Source of the DNA: Gadus chalcogrammus
Taxonomy: Eukaryota; Chordata; Actinopteri; Gadiformes; Gadidae
Direction of reading: 5' to 3'
Length of the DNA: 64,000 nucleotides
Assembly: GCF_026213295.1 (NCBI RefSeq)
Contig: NC_079419.1
Location: 27,071,206 to 27,135,205, forward strand
Under the pieces are notes generated by a model. The model made no database searches and was not told the origin of the DNA. It saw only the letters and a list, made by a program, of their open reading frames with translations. Shown in pieces: positions 1 through 9,902 of this stretch (positions are counted from its first letter, which is position 1; every line of letters begins with the position of its first letter). Made by a program: the position numbers and the translations under genes.

Positions 1-53
1 TTCATCAAAAGGGCCCTCGAGAGCTTCACAAGCAGTGTGCAGACCATTAGGTA
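1..53 (+). pseudogene. hAT transposase, 3' part of an exon
   Basis: The first 51 bases read as an open exon (FIKRALESFTSS...) ending at a good splice donor (ATTAG followed by GTAAGA). The reading resembles the middle of DUF4371/ZMYM1-like hAT transposases, which would cut and paste DNA in the nucleus. The next exon of the same type lies at 591-935, so the two probably belong to one intron-containing transposase gene running in from the left. The reading frame does not join perfectly across the presumed intron, which suggests a decayed copy. Recognition is by eye. Confidence 0.45.
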
Positions 54-177
54 AGATAACATTCATATTATTTGATTCTTCTCAAAGCAAAGCTTTGTTA
101 TGAGAACATATGCATGAAAGGAGATTGTATTTGTGTTCTTTTTTTTATAATATATGTTCATTTTTATAATATATTGC

Positions 178-554
178 CAGTGGTGTAATCTAGCATGCTT
201 TACCCTGTGCTGGACATCCTGGTTAGGCGAGGCACAATGGATAGCTTAAAAAACTGTGTTTAACACTAACATATTGCATCCCTGCCCATTTTAAGTGGGT
301 ATACTCATCATGCCTTTAGTTTGTCTTGAACAACCACACATAAAAGGTTGCCCATATTATATTGATATTTTATCGTATTTGTCTAAATGCATACTTTACT
401 GTAGATAGATTTATGAGTGAAGTTACCAACACAATAGATAAAGAAACAGTGTTTAACACTTACATTATGCATTCCTGCCCATTGTAAGTGGGTATGCTGA
501 CATATTTTTTCTGGATAAAGTGTGAACATGTGCATCACGTAGACTACAGTGCTG
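178..554. repeat. Relic of a CAGTGGTGTA-type hAT mini-element
   Basis: The left end CAGTGGTGTAATCTA and the right end CATCACGTAGACTACAGTG closely resemble the terminal inverted repeats of the large hAT at 43389-50420. Inside, a roughly 45-bp stretch (GTGTTTAACACT ... AAGTGGGTATRCT) occurs twice, near 258-305 and 449-497. No clean 8-bp target duplication remains. It lies in the intron between two hAT transposase exons. It is a diverged, non-autonomous copy. Confidence 0.45.
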
Positions 555-590
555 TACACAGCCTAACAAACACATTATTGGTTTGTTTGC

Positions 591-935
591 ATTCAGAGAC
601 TCGCATTGAGAGACCAGCTGGAAGAGCCATCAGGAACCGACAGACCAAGGACAGCTTTGACAGAAGAGGTGAAGCAGAGGCTGTCTGAAGAGGTCTGCGA
701 CACCATCCCGGCTCACACCAAAGCGAGGTTCTCTTTCACTGGCCACCTTGTGAGTGCTACCTTAGTACAAGGAAATATGTTTGAAAGGCACTGCCATTCA
801 TTTTCTGCTGATGCTCTGAATGCCACTGTGAAGGCATATCCCACGCTGAACAAGGCAAAGCTCAAGACGGAACTCTGTCTGATCTATGAGAATCCTGAAT
901 CAAGTGTGCAGCTTCAGTGTGCATATTGTATGTAG
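591..935 (+). pseudogene. hAT transposase exon (DUF4371/ZMYM1-like)
   Basis: An open reading frame follows a pyrimidine-rich splice acceptor (TTTGCATTCAG at 580-590). The translation contains KARFSFTGHLVSA, FERHCHSF and TVKAYPTLNKAKLKTEL, a pattern I associate with the region before the C-terminal dimerisation domain of DUF4371-type hAT transposases. It degenerates after IYENPE, where the frame enters a 53-bp tandem repeat and stops at 933-935. The usual C-terminal hATC domain is absent, so the gene is truncated. Confidence 0.55.
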
Positions 936-1052
936 TTCTCTGCAAACCTATGGTGGCATCATGCCTTCATTGTGCATATTGTATGTAGTTCTCTGCAAAC
1001 CTATGGTGGCATCATGCCTTCATTGTGCATATTGTATGTAGTTCTCTGCAGA
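918..1052. repeat. 53-bp tandem repeat, about 2.5 copies
   Basis: Units starting TGTGCATATTGTATGTAG begin at 918, 971 and 1024, a constant spacing of 53 bp, and look nearly identical. The array starts where the hAT transposase reading loses similarity. Confidence 0.85.
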
Positions 1053-1735
1053 CAGAGATGCATGATAGAGTTTAGATCGGGTTAGATTAAATAATCTCGG
1101 ATATAAATAACAATAATCGGGTTAAATAACTTCACATGGTGTGTCTGGTGTGTTTCCAGCATTCATAGCGTTGATCAGCAGAGATATAGTCCGCCAAGAC
1201 GTTGAGGTTGCTTAGCAACCAGAGACGCTGTCCATGCAAGTGAATGGAGCACTCCCTCTTCGTCATAACTATCAAACCAAACATCCTTCACATTCACCGA
1301 GCGAACATTACGAAAGCAAAATGCACATTTCTCGTTAAAAATGTTTACATAAACGCATTTAATGGCGTAACTATGTTACTATTTCCACCCAGAATAAAGA
1401 AAGATGTCCGCCATATGCTTCTGTGCAAGCGTCTGTGCTACTCTCTGCCAGTGGCGTCGGGTCAAGCTCCACGCTGATTGGCTATCGCGGCTAAGCATCA
1501 CGCGTTGGAGCGCTGAAAGTTCAATTTTTTTAACTGTGGGCGTTGGTGCGTTGGGCGCGTTACTGCGTTTACGTGCATAATTACGTGCGTCTGCCGCGTC
1601 TAAAGCCCCTAACGCAACGCTTCAACGTGTGTAACGCGTCTACGCGCTTTTACCAATAGTTCCCTATGCAAAAATGCCGATTTTTCGTTTGGTGTGGCCG
1701 TACCTTAAGCGTAATCTGCGTAATCACTTACATGT
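1053..1735. other. Non-coding, relic of an inverted-repeat element
   Basis: No gene is recognisable. From about 1470 the DNA is rich in ACGCGT/ACGT-type words and ends with GTTTGGTGTGGCCGTACCTT near 1689-1708. That resembles the reverse of the terminal repeat of a common fish mini-element (AAGGT-GCGTTCACACCAAACG), another piece of which is at 21751. The element appears to interrupt the Harbinger transposase gene just left of 1740. Its left end and target duplication were not found. Confidence 0.3.
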
Positions 1736-1739
1736 TATA

Positions 1740-1909
1740 CTTTAACTGTGCTCCCGGTTGTGGATTGAGGTAGGGTGTCAAGAGCCACGTCTTGCAGGGA
1801 TAGCCGCTGTCACCCAGCAAGTGACACCCAACTGGTACATCTCAAAAAGCTGCCTCAGACCGCTCTCCATTAAAATGCGTGAATCATGGTTAGCTCCAGG
1901 CCACTTTGC
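1740..1909 (-). pseudogene. Harbinger transposase HARBI-a, third fragment
   Basis: On the minus strand the reading NVVAKWPGANHDSRIL ... then, after a frameshift, [17 protein letters not shown] is the region around the second catalytic aspartate of HARBI1-type (DDE_Tnp_4) transposases. The other pieces of the same gene are at 3901-4002 and 16018-16443. Read 16443 to 16018, then 4002 to 3901, then 1909 to 1740, they give the usual protein order. The glutamate-bearing end is missing. The LINE at 1918-3892 separates this piece from the second one. Confidence 0.75.
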
Positions 1910-1917
1910 AACAACAT
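1910..1917. repeat. Target-site duplication of LINE-1 copy (left)
   Basis: AACAACAT here and at 3893-3900 flank the LINE. Removing the LINE and one copy rejoins the Harbinger transposase reading (... HVVAKWPG). Confidence 0.75.
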
Positions 1918-1996
1918 TCAAAGATTCAAGATTCAAAAAGCTTTATTGTCTAGTATGTTGCCATACTAGAAAATTGTCTTTTGACTGAAGGCTTGG

Positions 1997-1998
<2 letters not shown>

Positions 1999-2090
<92 letters not shown>
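1999..2090. repeat. (TG)n microsatellite
   Basis: An uninterrupted TG run of about 92 bases at the 3' end of the LINE-a coding region. As CA repeats on the minus strand it sits at the end of the ORF. Confidence 0.97.
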
Positions 2091-2095
<5 letters not shown>

Positions 2096-3892
2096 GTGTG
2101 AGTTCTTTGAGGAATGAGTGTTCTGTGTGTGTATAGCTATGGGGATGAATGATTTTTTGTAGATAGCTTTCCTGGCCAAAGGCATTCTGAATCTTCTGCC
2201 AGAAGGAAGTAGATCCAAACAAGGATGGAGTGGGTGGGAGGGATCTAAGAGGATGGAGTTGGTCTTCCTTCCCACTGCCTGGATATACAGATCCTCCAGC
2301 GCTTTCTGGTGTATTCCTATTAGCTTGCTTGCTTGCTTAGTTAATCTATTAAGTCTGCTTTTGCTTGCGTTTGTGAGGAAGCCGTACCAGGATGTAATGT
2401 TGCAAGTGATGATGGATTCCACCAGAGATTGGTAGGCAGTTGACAAAATGTCTTTGCTGACATTGAAGGTGTCTAGTTTCCTCAGGAGATACATACGTTG
2501 TTGTCCCTTCTTGTAAACCCCATCTGCATGCTGGCTAAAGGACAGACGTTGGTCGATCTCTGTGCCAAGGTATTTGAACTTCACCACCTGTTCAACCACT
2601 TGTCCTTCCAGGGTCAAAGGTGAGGAAAGTGGATGTGGGGTGTTGGATGCCCTCCTCCTATGGCAACACAGTTCTTTGGTTTTGCTGATGTTCAACTGCA
2701 GTGAGCTTTCTTTGAACCACAGGGCCATTTCAGTGATATATTGGGTGTACTTGGACAGGGTGCTTTGATCTGTCAGTTTGGCCACCAAGGCCAGATCATC
2801 TGCATATTTAAATAGCTTGAATCCACTGATGTTGCATGTGATCTCATTGGTGTATATTGAGAACAAGATGGGAGACAAGACACAACCCTGTGGGACTCCA
2901 GTGTTAAGGATGATGTTGGACGATGTTACACCCTGGACCTTTACATGCTGGGGTCTGTCCTTTAAAAACTCCTTGATCCAAAGTGTCAGTGCTGGGTTGA
3001 CCTGAAGCTGCTGAAGGCGATGCAGGAGTGTGTTGATGTTAACTGTATTAAATGCTGACGAGAAGTCCATGAATAAGACCCTGACCAAGGAGTTCTGGGA
3101 GTCCAGGTGCTTTGTGATGGTATCCAGTAGATGTAATGTAGCGTCCTCCACACCTCGTTTTGGCTTGTAGGCAAACTGCAGTGGATCCAGATTCTCACCG
3201 ATGGTGATGGTGAGCTCTCCTGCAACAACTCTCTCCATGCATTTGCACAGGATAGAGGTGAGTGCCACTGGTCTGAAGTCGTTCAGAGCTTTAGCCCGGG
3301 GCTTTTTGGGAACAGGGATGATGGTGGTCTCCTTCCACGCCCTGGGAACAAAACTGGCATCTAGGAAGAGCTGAAACATTTCCGTCATTACACCGCCCAG
3401 CTGACTTGCACACTCCTTCAGTATTCTGCCCTTCAGCCCATCTGGTCCAGGAGCTTTGGAGGAATGGAGATGGGAAAAGATGGATATAACCCGCTTCTCT
3501 TCTATGCAGATAGATTCTGGGGGGTATAGGAGAGTGACCATTTCCTCCATAGAGTCAGTGTTGTTGAATCTGGCATAGAAGGTGTTGAGTTCTTCAGCAA
3601 AGGCAGCAGGGTCTGGGCATGGTACTGCAGCAGTGTTCTTATTCCTGCCCATCATGGTGTTTAGGCTCCTCCATGCATGCCTTATATCTCCACTGATGAA
3701 CTTCTCCTCCATTTTGTTTTTGTAGTTGAGCTTGGCCAGCTTGGTCTTCTGCTTTAGCTCCTTTTTCAGCTCTTTAACTCTCTGCTGGTCACCCTGGATG
3801 AATGCAAACTTTTTAAAATTGAGACAGTTCTTAAGGTCTTTGGTTATCCATGGCTTATTGTTTGCAAAGATCTTAATTTGTTTGGTAGGAAT
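2090..3892 (-). CDS. LINE-a ORF2, reverse transcriptase (5'-truncated)
   Basis: About 600 codons are open without interruption. RT blocks are visible in order: SSKAPGPDGL, NDFRPVALTSILCKCMERVV, LDPLQFAYKPKRGVED, FMDFSSAFNTVN, TGVPQGCVLSPILFS and the catalytic FKYADDLALV. A C-terminal region after RT follows, ending in residues encoded next to the CA repeat. No endonuclease domain remains, so this copy cannot move by itself. The frame technically runs further upstream to 3994, but that part belongs to the Harbinger target DNA. It would act in the nucleus by target-primed reverse transcription. Confidence 0.85.
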
Positions 3893-3900
3893 AACAACAT

Positions 3901-4002
3901 GCAGTAGGCTAGGTTGCATCAAAAACAACCTGCGTGTTGATGGAATGCATTTTCTTCCTATTGACGAACATGTCCTCATCTTTTGATGGCGCAATTATTT
4001 TT
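3901..4002 (-). pseudogene. Harbinger transposase HARBI-a, second fragment
   Basis: The minus strand reads IKIIAPSKDEDMFVNRKKMHSI and then NTQVVFDAT, the stretch following the first catalytic aspartate in HARBI1-type transposases. It lies between the LINE-a insertion and the left end of the hAT-like element at 4011, and continues the reading of 16018-16443. Confidence 0.75.
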
Positions 4003-4010
4003 ATGTGCAT
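4003..4010. repeat. Target-site duplication of hAT-6 (left)
   Basis: ATGTGCAT here and ATGTGCGT at 16010-16017 match at 7 of 8 bases and flank the element. Together with the rejoined transposase reading this defines the insertion. Confidence 0.6.
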
Positions 4011-4230
4011 CTAGGCCTGTCGCGATATGCAATATAATAAGTTGAAATTGCCAATAAAGTCCCTTCCTCTTTCATTGCAGACTCTGGAAAGCCATGTATT
4101 CAGTGCAAGTAGATGACTGAATCTGTTTATTCCCCTGTCAACTGTTGGTATGGGTCCACTGATGAAAGACTTGATGTGTATTTTGTCCAGTGTATCCAAT
4201 AGATCAGTGTAATCCCTCTTCAGAAGTTCT

Positions 4231-4674
4231 GACTGTTCTCTTTGAATATCATGGCAGACACATGCAAAGCCAGAAATCTAGGGGTTATCATGGAATCAGA
4301 TTTAAATTTTGACAGTCACATCAAATCAGTTATAAAATCGGTATATTATCACCTTAAAAATATAGCTAGACTTAGAGGGCTCATGTCCACCGAAGACTTA
4401 CAAAAACTTGTACATGCCTTTATCACTAGTAAGCTTGATTACTGCAATGGTCTCCCAAAACCAACTCTGAGGAAGCTTCAGCTTGTTCAGAATGCTGCTG
4501 CTAGAGTTCCAACAAAGACCAAAAAATTTGATCATATGACACCAATTCTGAAATCGTTACATTGGCTTCCTGTAGGTCAGAGAATTGATTTTAAAATCAT
4601 GTTGCTAACCTATAAATCCCTACATGGTTTAGGCCCTTATATTTAACTGATATGCTTCCACTACATCAGCCTTC
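4231..4674 (+). pseudogene. LINE-b (L2-like), RT C-terminal part, first piece
   Basis: The reading KARNLGVIMESDLNFDSHIK, HAFITSKLDYCNGL, RKLQLVQNAAARV, ILKSLHWLPVGQRIDFKI is the post-catalytic end of an L2-clade reverse transcriptase. The copy is 5'-truncated near 4231. A single-base shift near 4646 breaks the frame, after which the reading TDMLPLHQP continues at 14998. The foldback element FB1 separates the two pieces; removing it with one target duplication (10323 bp, a multiple of three) restores continuity. Confidence 0.8.
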
Positions 4675-5276
4675 GGTAACCCTTCCTTTTACAGTCCCCT
4701 AATTACTAGGTATTTACCCGGTACATACATGGTAAATCATAGTGTATTACTGGGTAATTGCCACTGGTAATAAGAAGGTAAATACAGAGGTAGTTACCCG
4801 GTAAATACATGGTAAATCATAGTGTATTACTGGGTAATTACCACTGGTAATAAGAAGGTAAATGCATAGGAATTATCCGGTAAATTATAGTGTATTACTG
4901 TGCAATTACCACTGGTAATAAGAAGGTAAATGCAGAGGAATTAATGCTGAAGTACTAAGTAAAACCTCCACCATTACCCATCAACTCAACTAAGTAGCGT
5001 GTAGTTGTAACTGTGTAACTCTGATAGTGTACCTCCTAGGAAATTAGGCAACCAATTCTTATAAACACCTATTATCCAAGGTTTATGTTGGTAACAGCCC
5101 AAATTTAATGATGTACTATCTAGAAATTAGCATAGTGCTTTCCAATAAAATACTTTTTCTTAGTTATTATTCATAGCTACACCCATTTAGAAAGGGTTTA
5201 TTCGATTTACCACTATGGAATTACTTACCTGGTAACAACCTCTGCAGGAACAGTTTTCCTCTAGTGTCATGGTACA
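4675..5276. repeat. FB1 left arm, outer part, with triplicated 70-80-bp unit
   Basis: Matches the reverse complement of 14520-14989. The unit starting GGTAAATCATAGTGTATTAC begins at 4731, 4811 and 4879 here but appears once in the right arm, so the array grew on this side only. No gene. The ERV begins at 5277, directly after GTACA. Confidence 0.85.
5272..5276. repeat. Target-site duplication of the ERV (left)
   Basis: GTACA here and at 10130-10134. The uninterrupted target is visible in the right arm as the complement near 14519-14524, which confirms the insertion. Confidence 0.9.
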
Positions 5277-5773
5277 TGATGAAGAGAAAGTTCTCTCACG
5301 GACACGTCGGACAGCGAAATATTTGATTTAATCTTAAAGCATGATCATGGGAAAAGTACTGGCAGCAAAGTTTACCAAAAACACATTCGATGAAACAATA
5401 GGTGAACAACATTCTTATAGGGAACGTTTCCATTGTGGGTAGGGAGTGGGAGTGACCTAAGGCCAAGTCAATTTGCAATACAATGGGTGGTTATTGGACA
5501 TGTCTGCAGGTTTGCAAGACATGGTGGCTGTAAATAGTTTACACAACAAAGAAGTCAGTCGATTGGCCTGGTCACAAAACCAGACTTACTGGCTCCAGTG
5601 GGAACTTGAATACGAATTAACTTAACCTCTCTCAGTTTAAGAGAGGAAGGGATTTGTTTTAAGTTACAGGGAGAATGTATACAGTTTCTTCTAATGTAAT
5701 AATTATATAAACAAGGTTAATATAATTTGTATGTGATTGTATATTTATAGTTATGATTGATATTTCCACGACA
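5277..5773 (-). repeat. ERV 3' LTR
   Basis: On the minus strand it starts TGTCGTGGAAATATC directly after the polypurine tract and ends ...CTTCATCA, giving TG...CA ends. Length 497 bp. The last roughly 190 bp match the 5' LTR (9903-10097) nearly perfectly; only two or three differences are seen by eye. Confidence 0.9.
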
Positions 5774-5787
5774 GTTCCTCCCTTTTT
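5774..5787 (-). promoter_or_regulatory. ERV polypurine tract
   Basis: The minus strand reads AAAAAGGGAGGAAC immediately before the TG start of the 3' LTR, the position of the plus-strand primer in retroviruses. Confidence 0.85.
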
Positions 5788-6023
5788 GATCATAAGATCA
5801 ACACTTATTACCGGTAGTATATTATGGCACAGGATTACAAATAATGGTGAAACAAGTTAAAACACAGAATAATAGGAACAAAATTCAAAGAAATTACTAA
5901 AAATCAATCATTAATAAAGTAATCAATATGTACATTTGTAAAATTTGCAAATTCAAAGAAATTAGTAAAAGTAAATGATCAATATGTACATTAGTAAAAT
6001 TTATGTCGAGCATGTTAGGTCAC

Positions 6024-6353
6024 TCATTTTTCAAGTGGCCCATTCTTGGTGGTGTTGAAGTGGGTTTGAGCTGCAGCAAGTGGGCTTGCAAACTGGTTGT
6101 GTGATGATGTGGTTAGCTGGGGTTCCGCTATGGTCGGGAGTCGGTCGTTGTTACTGGTGGTTGCGTTGCATTGGTCTGCTGGGCTCATCAGGAGTATTAT
6201 GCAGATCAGGGTAGGGGTGGTCCATTCGAGGCGTTGGTGCTTTCCTCTTCTGGAGGTGCTGGCGGGCATCGGCTTGCATGGATCCATTTCGGTTTTCCTT
6301 GGAGTTTGACTGCAGTCCTCGTGGTCAGTAACACCTGGATTGGTCCTTGCCAT
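6024..6353 (-). pseudogene. ERV env leader remnant
   Basis: A 109-residue reading frame overlapping the integrase end in another frame, the usual gammaretroviral arrangement. After a polar N-terminus there is one hydrophobic stretch (LICIILLMS) followed by an N-glycosylation motif, consistent with an env signal region. No surface or transmembrane subunit follows: about 250 bases separate its stop from the polypurine tract. It is therefore an env remnant at best and produces no envelope protein. The assignment rests on position and the hydrophobic segment only. Confidence 0.45.
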
Positions 6354-6430
6354 CTGGGGAGGAGAACATTTGGGTTAAGTGACTTTAACATGATCATATC
6401 ACCAGGATGAAAGCCATGGGTAGGGCTGTC
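6206..6430 (-). pseudogene. ERV integrase C-terminal fragment
   Basis: The reading GDMIMLKSLNPNVLLPRWQG followed by VLLTTRTAVKLQGKPKWIHA has the SH3-like C-terminal domain pattern of gammaretroviral integrases. It follows directly on a fragment of reverse transcriptase, so the rest of RT, RNase H and the integrase core are deleted. Overlaps the env-like frame. Confidence 0.7.
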
Positions 6431-6725
6431 AGATGGTATTGGAATGGAGAAAAACGCTTAGCACAGATCAATTACTGTGTAATGTGTGGAATCTGAAGGG
6501 ATTGATGACAGTATTGTATGTGTGTCTGGTACTATGGGTGTGATAGGAACAACGCAATTGTGGACTGCTCTCAAATCTTTTTGAGAGCAGAAGTTATTAC
6601 CGGCTGAATTCTATCTAATGCTTCGGGGGACAAACGATATTGTCGAGTACAAGTCAAAGTAGCATCTGACTTTAATGTAACTTTAAGAGATGGTGAAGAG
6701 GTTACAAATCCTGCATGATTTTTAT
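6431..6725 (-). pseudogene. ERV reverse transcriptase N-terminal fragment
   Basis: After a frameshift at the end of the protease reading, the minus strand reads LTCTRQYRLSPEALDRI and further on HYTVIDLC, which fit the N-terminal fingers and first catalytic motif region of a retroviral RT. An in-frame stop follows ITSALKKI. The reading ends abruptly near 6431, at the junction with the integrase tail. Confidence 0.6.
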
Positions 6726-7076
6726 GCATGGCCCATAGTTTAGATGGTACCTGGGATAAACTCTGGGGTGAACTGTAACAGGAGAGGTGGGAGAGATTAA
6801 AAACTTCTGTTCCAATGGGACATGTGATACAATAGTGGGAACCGGCTTTGATATTGTTTCACTCATCGCAATGCCAGCAATACCAACCGTTTTCAATGTT
6901 TGGTTACTTTCTTGTAAAATACCAGTTTTGTTAATAGCTGATACTGTAGCACCAGAATCGACAAGAAATTCAAAATGGTTTTGTCCTACCTGCACGGAGC
7001 ATTTTGGATTTTCGGTGGGGCTGGAAGACAGTTGAAGAAAGGTTGCCTGGATCGTAGTTTCCTTCTCCAAGGGGTC
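6702..7076 (-). pseudogene. ERV protease region
   Basis: In the same frame as gag, directly after an in-frame UAG (7079-7077). The active-site motif VDSGATVSAI of an aspartic protease lies about 40 residues in. The frame ends at 6702. Retroviral protease processes Gag and Gag-Pol in the particle; here Pol is mostly lost. An ATG occurs at 7070, but readthrough from gag is the more likely natural route. Confidence 0.8.
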
Positions 7077-7852
7077 CTAGTAATGATTATACTCACCTGG
7101 GCGTTGTAGTGGGTTCTTCATGGTGTGGGGGGCGCGGACTGGTTCCGTGGGCGGGGCCGACGGTTTGGTCTCGTCGCTGTGTTTCTTTCTGCAATATTTC
7201 TCCCGATGACCTATCTTTTTGCAGTAAAAACATCTGGGGGGTTCTTTAACGAGTTGACGTTGGCTCCTTACACAAAGTGTAGCGAGGGCGGTTTTGTCTT
7301 TTATGTTGTTTTGGGCTGTTTTAATAGCGTCTACTTCTGCGGCTGTTAACTCTATTTCAGTCATTAATTTATCAACATGTTCTGCATTACTAGTTGCTGT
7401 TATGTTCAACAGAGCTGTTCTATACACTTCTGTCCAATCTGGGTTGATTTGCATCGTTTTTTTGAAAATGTTAGACGCGATTTCTGGAGTTACTTCTTGT
7501 TTAACTGGTTTCGGTATTGGGTGTCGTTTTGCAGTGCGAATCCATGCATCTAAACAATTCTGTGTGTAATGAAAATCCCATTTCGGATTTGGTCCAGACG
7601 TTATTGTTTCTTTTAATTCTTGTAGTTTGCAAGAATCAAAAGAACCACCTATTGGCCAACAGCCATCTGTCCATTCGTACACATCATAAGTAAATGGAAA
7701 GACCGAGTATATGCCTTCTTCCCTCAAGACTATATCTGCGGGGGATCTTGGTGGCACTATAGGATCGTTTTTTTTTTTTTTTTTTTTTTTTTAATTTGCT
7801 TAGATACCGTTATTGTCACCTTAGCGTCCCGTTTTGATGAATGGGCGCTCAT
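7077..7852 (-). pseudogene. ERV gag, disrupted by a poly(A) tract
   Basis: The likely start ATG is at 7852 (MSAHSSKRDA). A run of 25 A residues (plus-strand T, 7768-7792) then changes frame, after which 225 codons are open to the UAG at 7077. A single CCHC zinc knuckle (CFYCKKIGHREKYC) lies near the C-terminus, as in nucleocapsid. The central part (PNPKWDFHYTQNCLDAWI ...) has the look of a gammaretrovirus-like capsid. Because of the homopolymer the product would be prematurely ended. Confidence 0.8.
7768..7792. repeat. 25-bp homopolymer inside ERV gag
   Basis: An uninterrupted T run on the plus strand (A in the sense of gag). It encodes lysines in one frame and separates the two gag frames. 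Confidence 0.9.
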
Positions 7853-9881
7853 TTTACTCTTTATGACTGTGGGAGTCAGACGTTCTTTTGGAAAGAAAAC
7901 ACAAACAAATTAATACGAATAAAGGAATACACACACAGCTGATACAACAGATAGGGATATACGAAACAAAATACAATCACTTTTGTTATAGTTTTACGTC
8001 ATGAATTCTTTAATGCTAAAAGTAGGCTATGTTAATGTTATTTAATAATTTTAAAACATGTGGAACTCAACGTAAATGGAGACCACAGATCTGTTTGATA
8101 AAGAAACAAAGAAATGTTATCTAACTGAATGATATTAATATATTTTGTACAAATTTGTAAATCAGAGTCAATGTCTCAAAGGAGCCCGATTTATTTATTT
8201 CTATGTTAGTTTCAGGGTACTCACTCGTGGTTTATCAATCAAACCTGTTTGAAGAATAAACTTTTGTGGAGTTGAATTGTCCTCTGGCTCTCGATCAGTG
8301 TCCTGAACTGCTACGTTTTTCGGGCATTCGTTCCTTGGGCATTGCTATTTATCTGAAAAAAATCTATACGATCTCTCAGATCATATTAATACAACTCAGC
8401 AGTAAATCTATTACAATCGCATTCAAATACATTTCGAATTTCGGGACGGCGTAAAACTGCTTCTCCAGCGCTGTGGAAAGAAGAAGGGTCTACAAGAGGT
8501 TGTAGACAACATGAAAGCAAAGCATGGAAAGAAAGGATAGAAATACGGCGCGAAAAATACATAACATAACAATTGGGATGAGACACAACGATGTTCTTTA
8601 TATATTTTTTCTTTTCACAACCGAGGGGGGCCTATTCCCTCAGTTGTTTCAGTGCCATACTTACCTGCTGGCACTGTTTGCGTCCGTAAAGGCCGGACGT
8701 TATTTTTCTATTATATTTAGTTTTACCACTCGTCCACTTTTCTGAAAAAAGATAAGTTTAGTAACATGACAAGAAAAGTTGAACAGTGGTTAAATCAAAT
8801 TTTTCGCCGTCGTTGGTGTCTTTAGGTTGGGAGGCTCCTCTATTTTATGTACATTTCATTCAGGTTCAAACAACATGAGGCCACTCAATTCATCCTACTT
8901 GGTTTTCCCTCGGGTGCAATCATCAGCCCTATTTGAAATAGATCTCTAGTGTCCATTCATCATACCTTTGAACCGTTTCTGTCAGTGCAGAAACGGTGCA
9001 AAGGTCCGGGTCAAAATTAAATAACTTCTTCCCGTGGGTGCAATTATCAGCCCTATTTGAAATAGATCTCTATCTATTCATCATACCAGTGAAAGGTCTG
9101 TCAGTACAGAAACGTTCAAAGGTCCGAAAACGTTCAAAGGTCAGAATTGCATAACTTCCAAGGGACGTACATTACCCATTCATCTGAGGTCCAAGCAAAT
9201 GCATTCACTGGTTGGCCGTATGTGGGGTCCCAAACTGTTTTATTACTGGGCTTACTGAATGGGTTCTACTTGGGATGCACATTCATTTGTAACACACCAA
9301 CGTAACTCTTGTAATGTACGTAGTTCTTTGGAGGGTTGTTACCCTTACTGAGAGTAATCAAAACGTTCTCCGCCAACATTCTTGCATTCGTCACATAACA
9401 AGAGTTAATCTGCAGAGCGAAATCTTGCTAACGATTCGCACGGCACAAGCTTTCCATTCGTAGTAACAAACAGTCTACTACTGGCCAATCATTGATGCCT
9501 ACGTAGTACGGATTATCAATTCGTAGGGATTCCTAATTCTTGGATATTTTAGCAAAAATATCAGACAGAGCCTCCGCCTAAATAAGAATTTAAATGAAAC
9601 CTCATGCTTTTAGATCGATCTTCCCGAGGGCGTTATCTTAACCCTTATATAAAATAAACCACTAATTTACTTTCATCATACCAAAGGCAGGCAACTATGT
9701 CCACTTATCCCCTCTTTAGCTGAATAGTTGTTTTAGTGCTAATCGCCTCCAAAGGTCCAGGTCAGATCCTAATCACATGTGTTTATCTATTTTCCAAATT
9801 CCGGATCCCGTCAGAGGGTCAGAATGGCAAGATAGTCATTTAAAAGAAACATAACTTACCAGTCTGATGATCTCATATTGG
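7853..9881 (-). other. ERV 5' leader, about 2 kb, non-coding
   Basis: Between the primer site and the gag start there is about 2 kb with no coding similarity that I can see, unusually long for a retroviral leader. It contains a repeated segment (8915-9130). Part could be an old insertion, but no inverted ends or target duplications were found. Confidence 0.5.
8915..9130. repeat. About 120-bp direct repeat in the ERV leader, 2 copies
   Basis: The block GGGTGCAATCATCAGCCCTA ... with AATAGATCTCTA and TTCATCATACC begins near 8917 and again near 9038, followed in both by AGAAACG and CAAAGGTCC words. The copies differ by small gaps. Confidence 0.75.
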
Positions 9882-9900
9882 GATCCTGCCGACAACGCCA
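9882..9900 (-). promoter_or_regulatory. ERV primer binding site (tRNA-Ser-like)
   Basis: Two bases inside the 5' LTR the minus strand reads TGGCGTTGTCGGCAGGATC. This is complementary to the 3' end of vertebrate serine tRNA as I recall it, with one mismatch. Position and TGG start fit a minus-strand primer site. Confidence 0.7.
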
Positions 9901-9902
9901 TT

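Larger units (their letters stand above)
1918..3892 (-). mobile_element. LINE-a, 5'-truncated jockey-superfamily retrotransposon
   Basis: A 1975-bp insertion flanked by 8-bp direct repeats (AACAACAT). On the minus strand it begins inside the ORF2 region, so it is 5'-truncated, as usual for LINEs. It ends with an AATAAA-like signal and a short TTGAATC-type tail instead of poly(A). A long TG/CA microsatellite sits at the end of its coding region. It inserted into the transposase gene of HARBI-a. Clade: Rex1/CR1-like is my best guess from the RT motifs, not established. Confidence 0.8.

Noticed and set aside
1244..1477. 77-codon open frame as a gene
   Set aside because: No recognisable motif, composition typical of the surrounding inverted-repeat relic.
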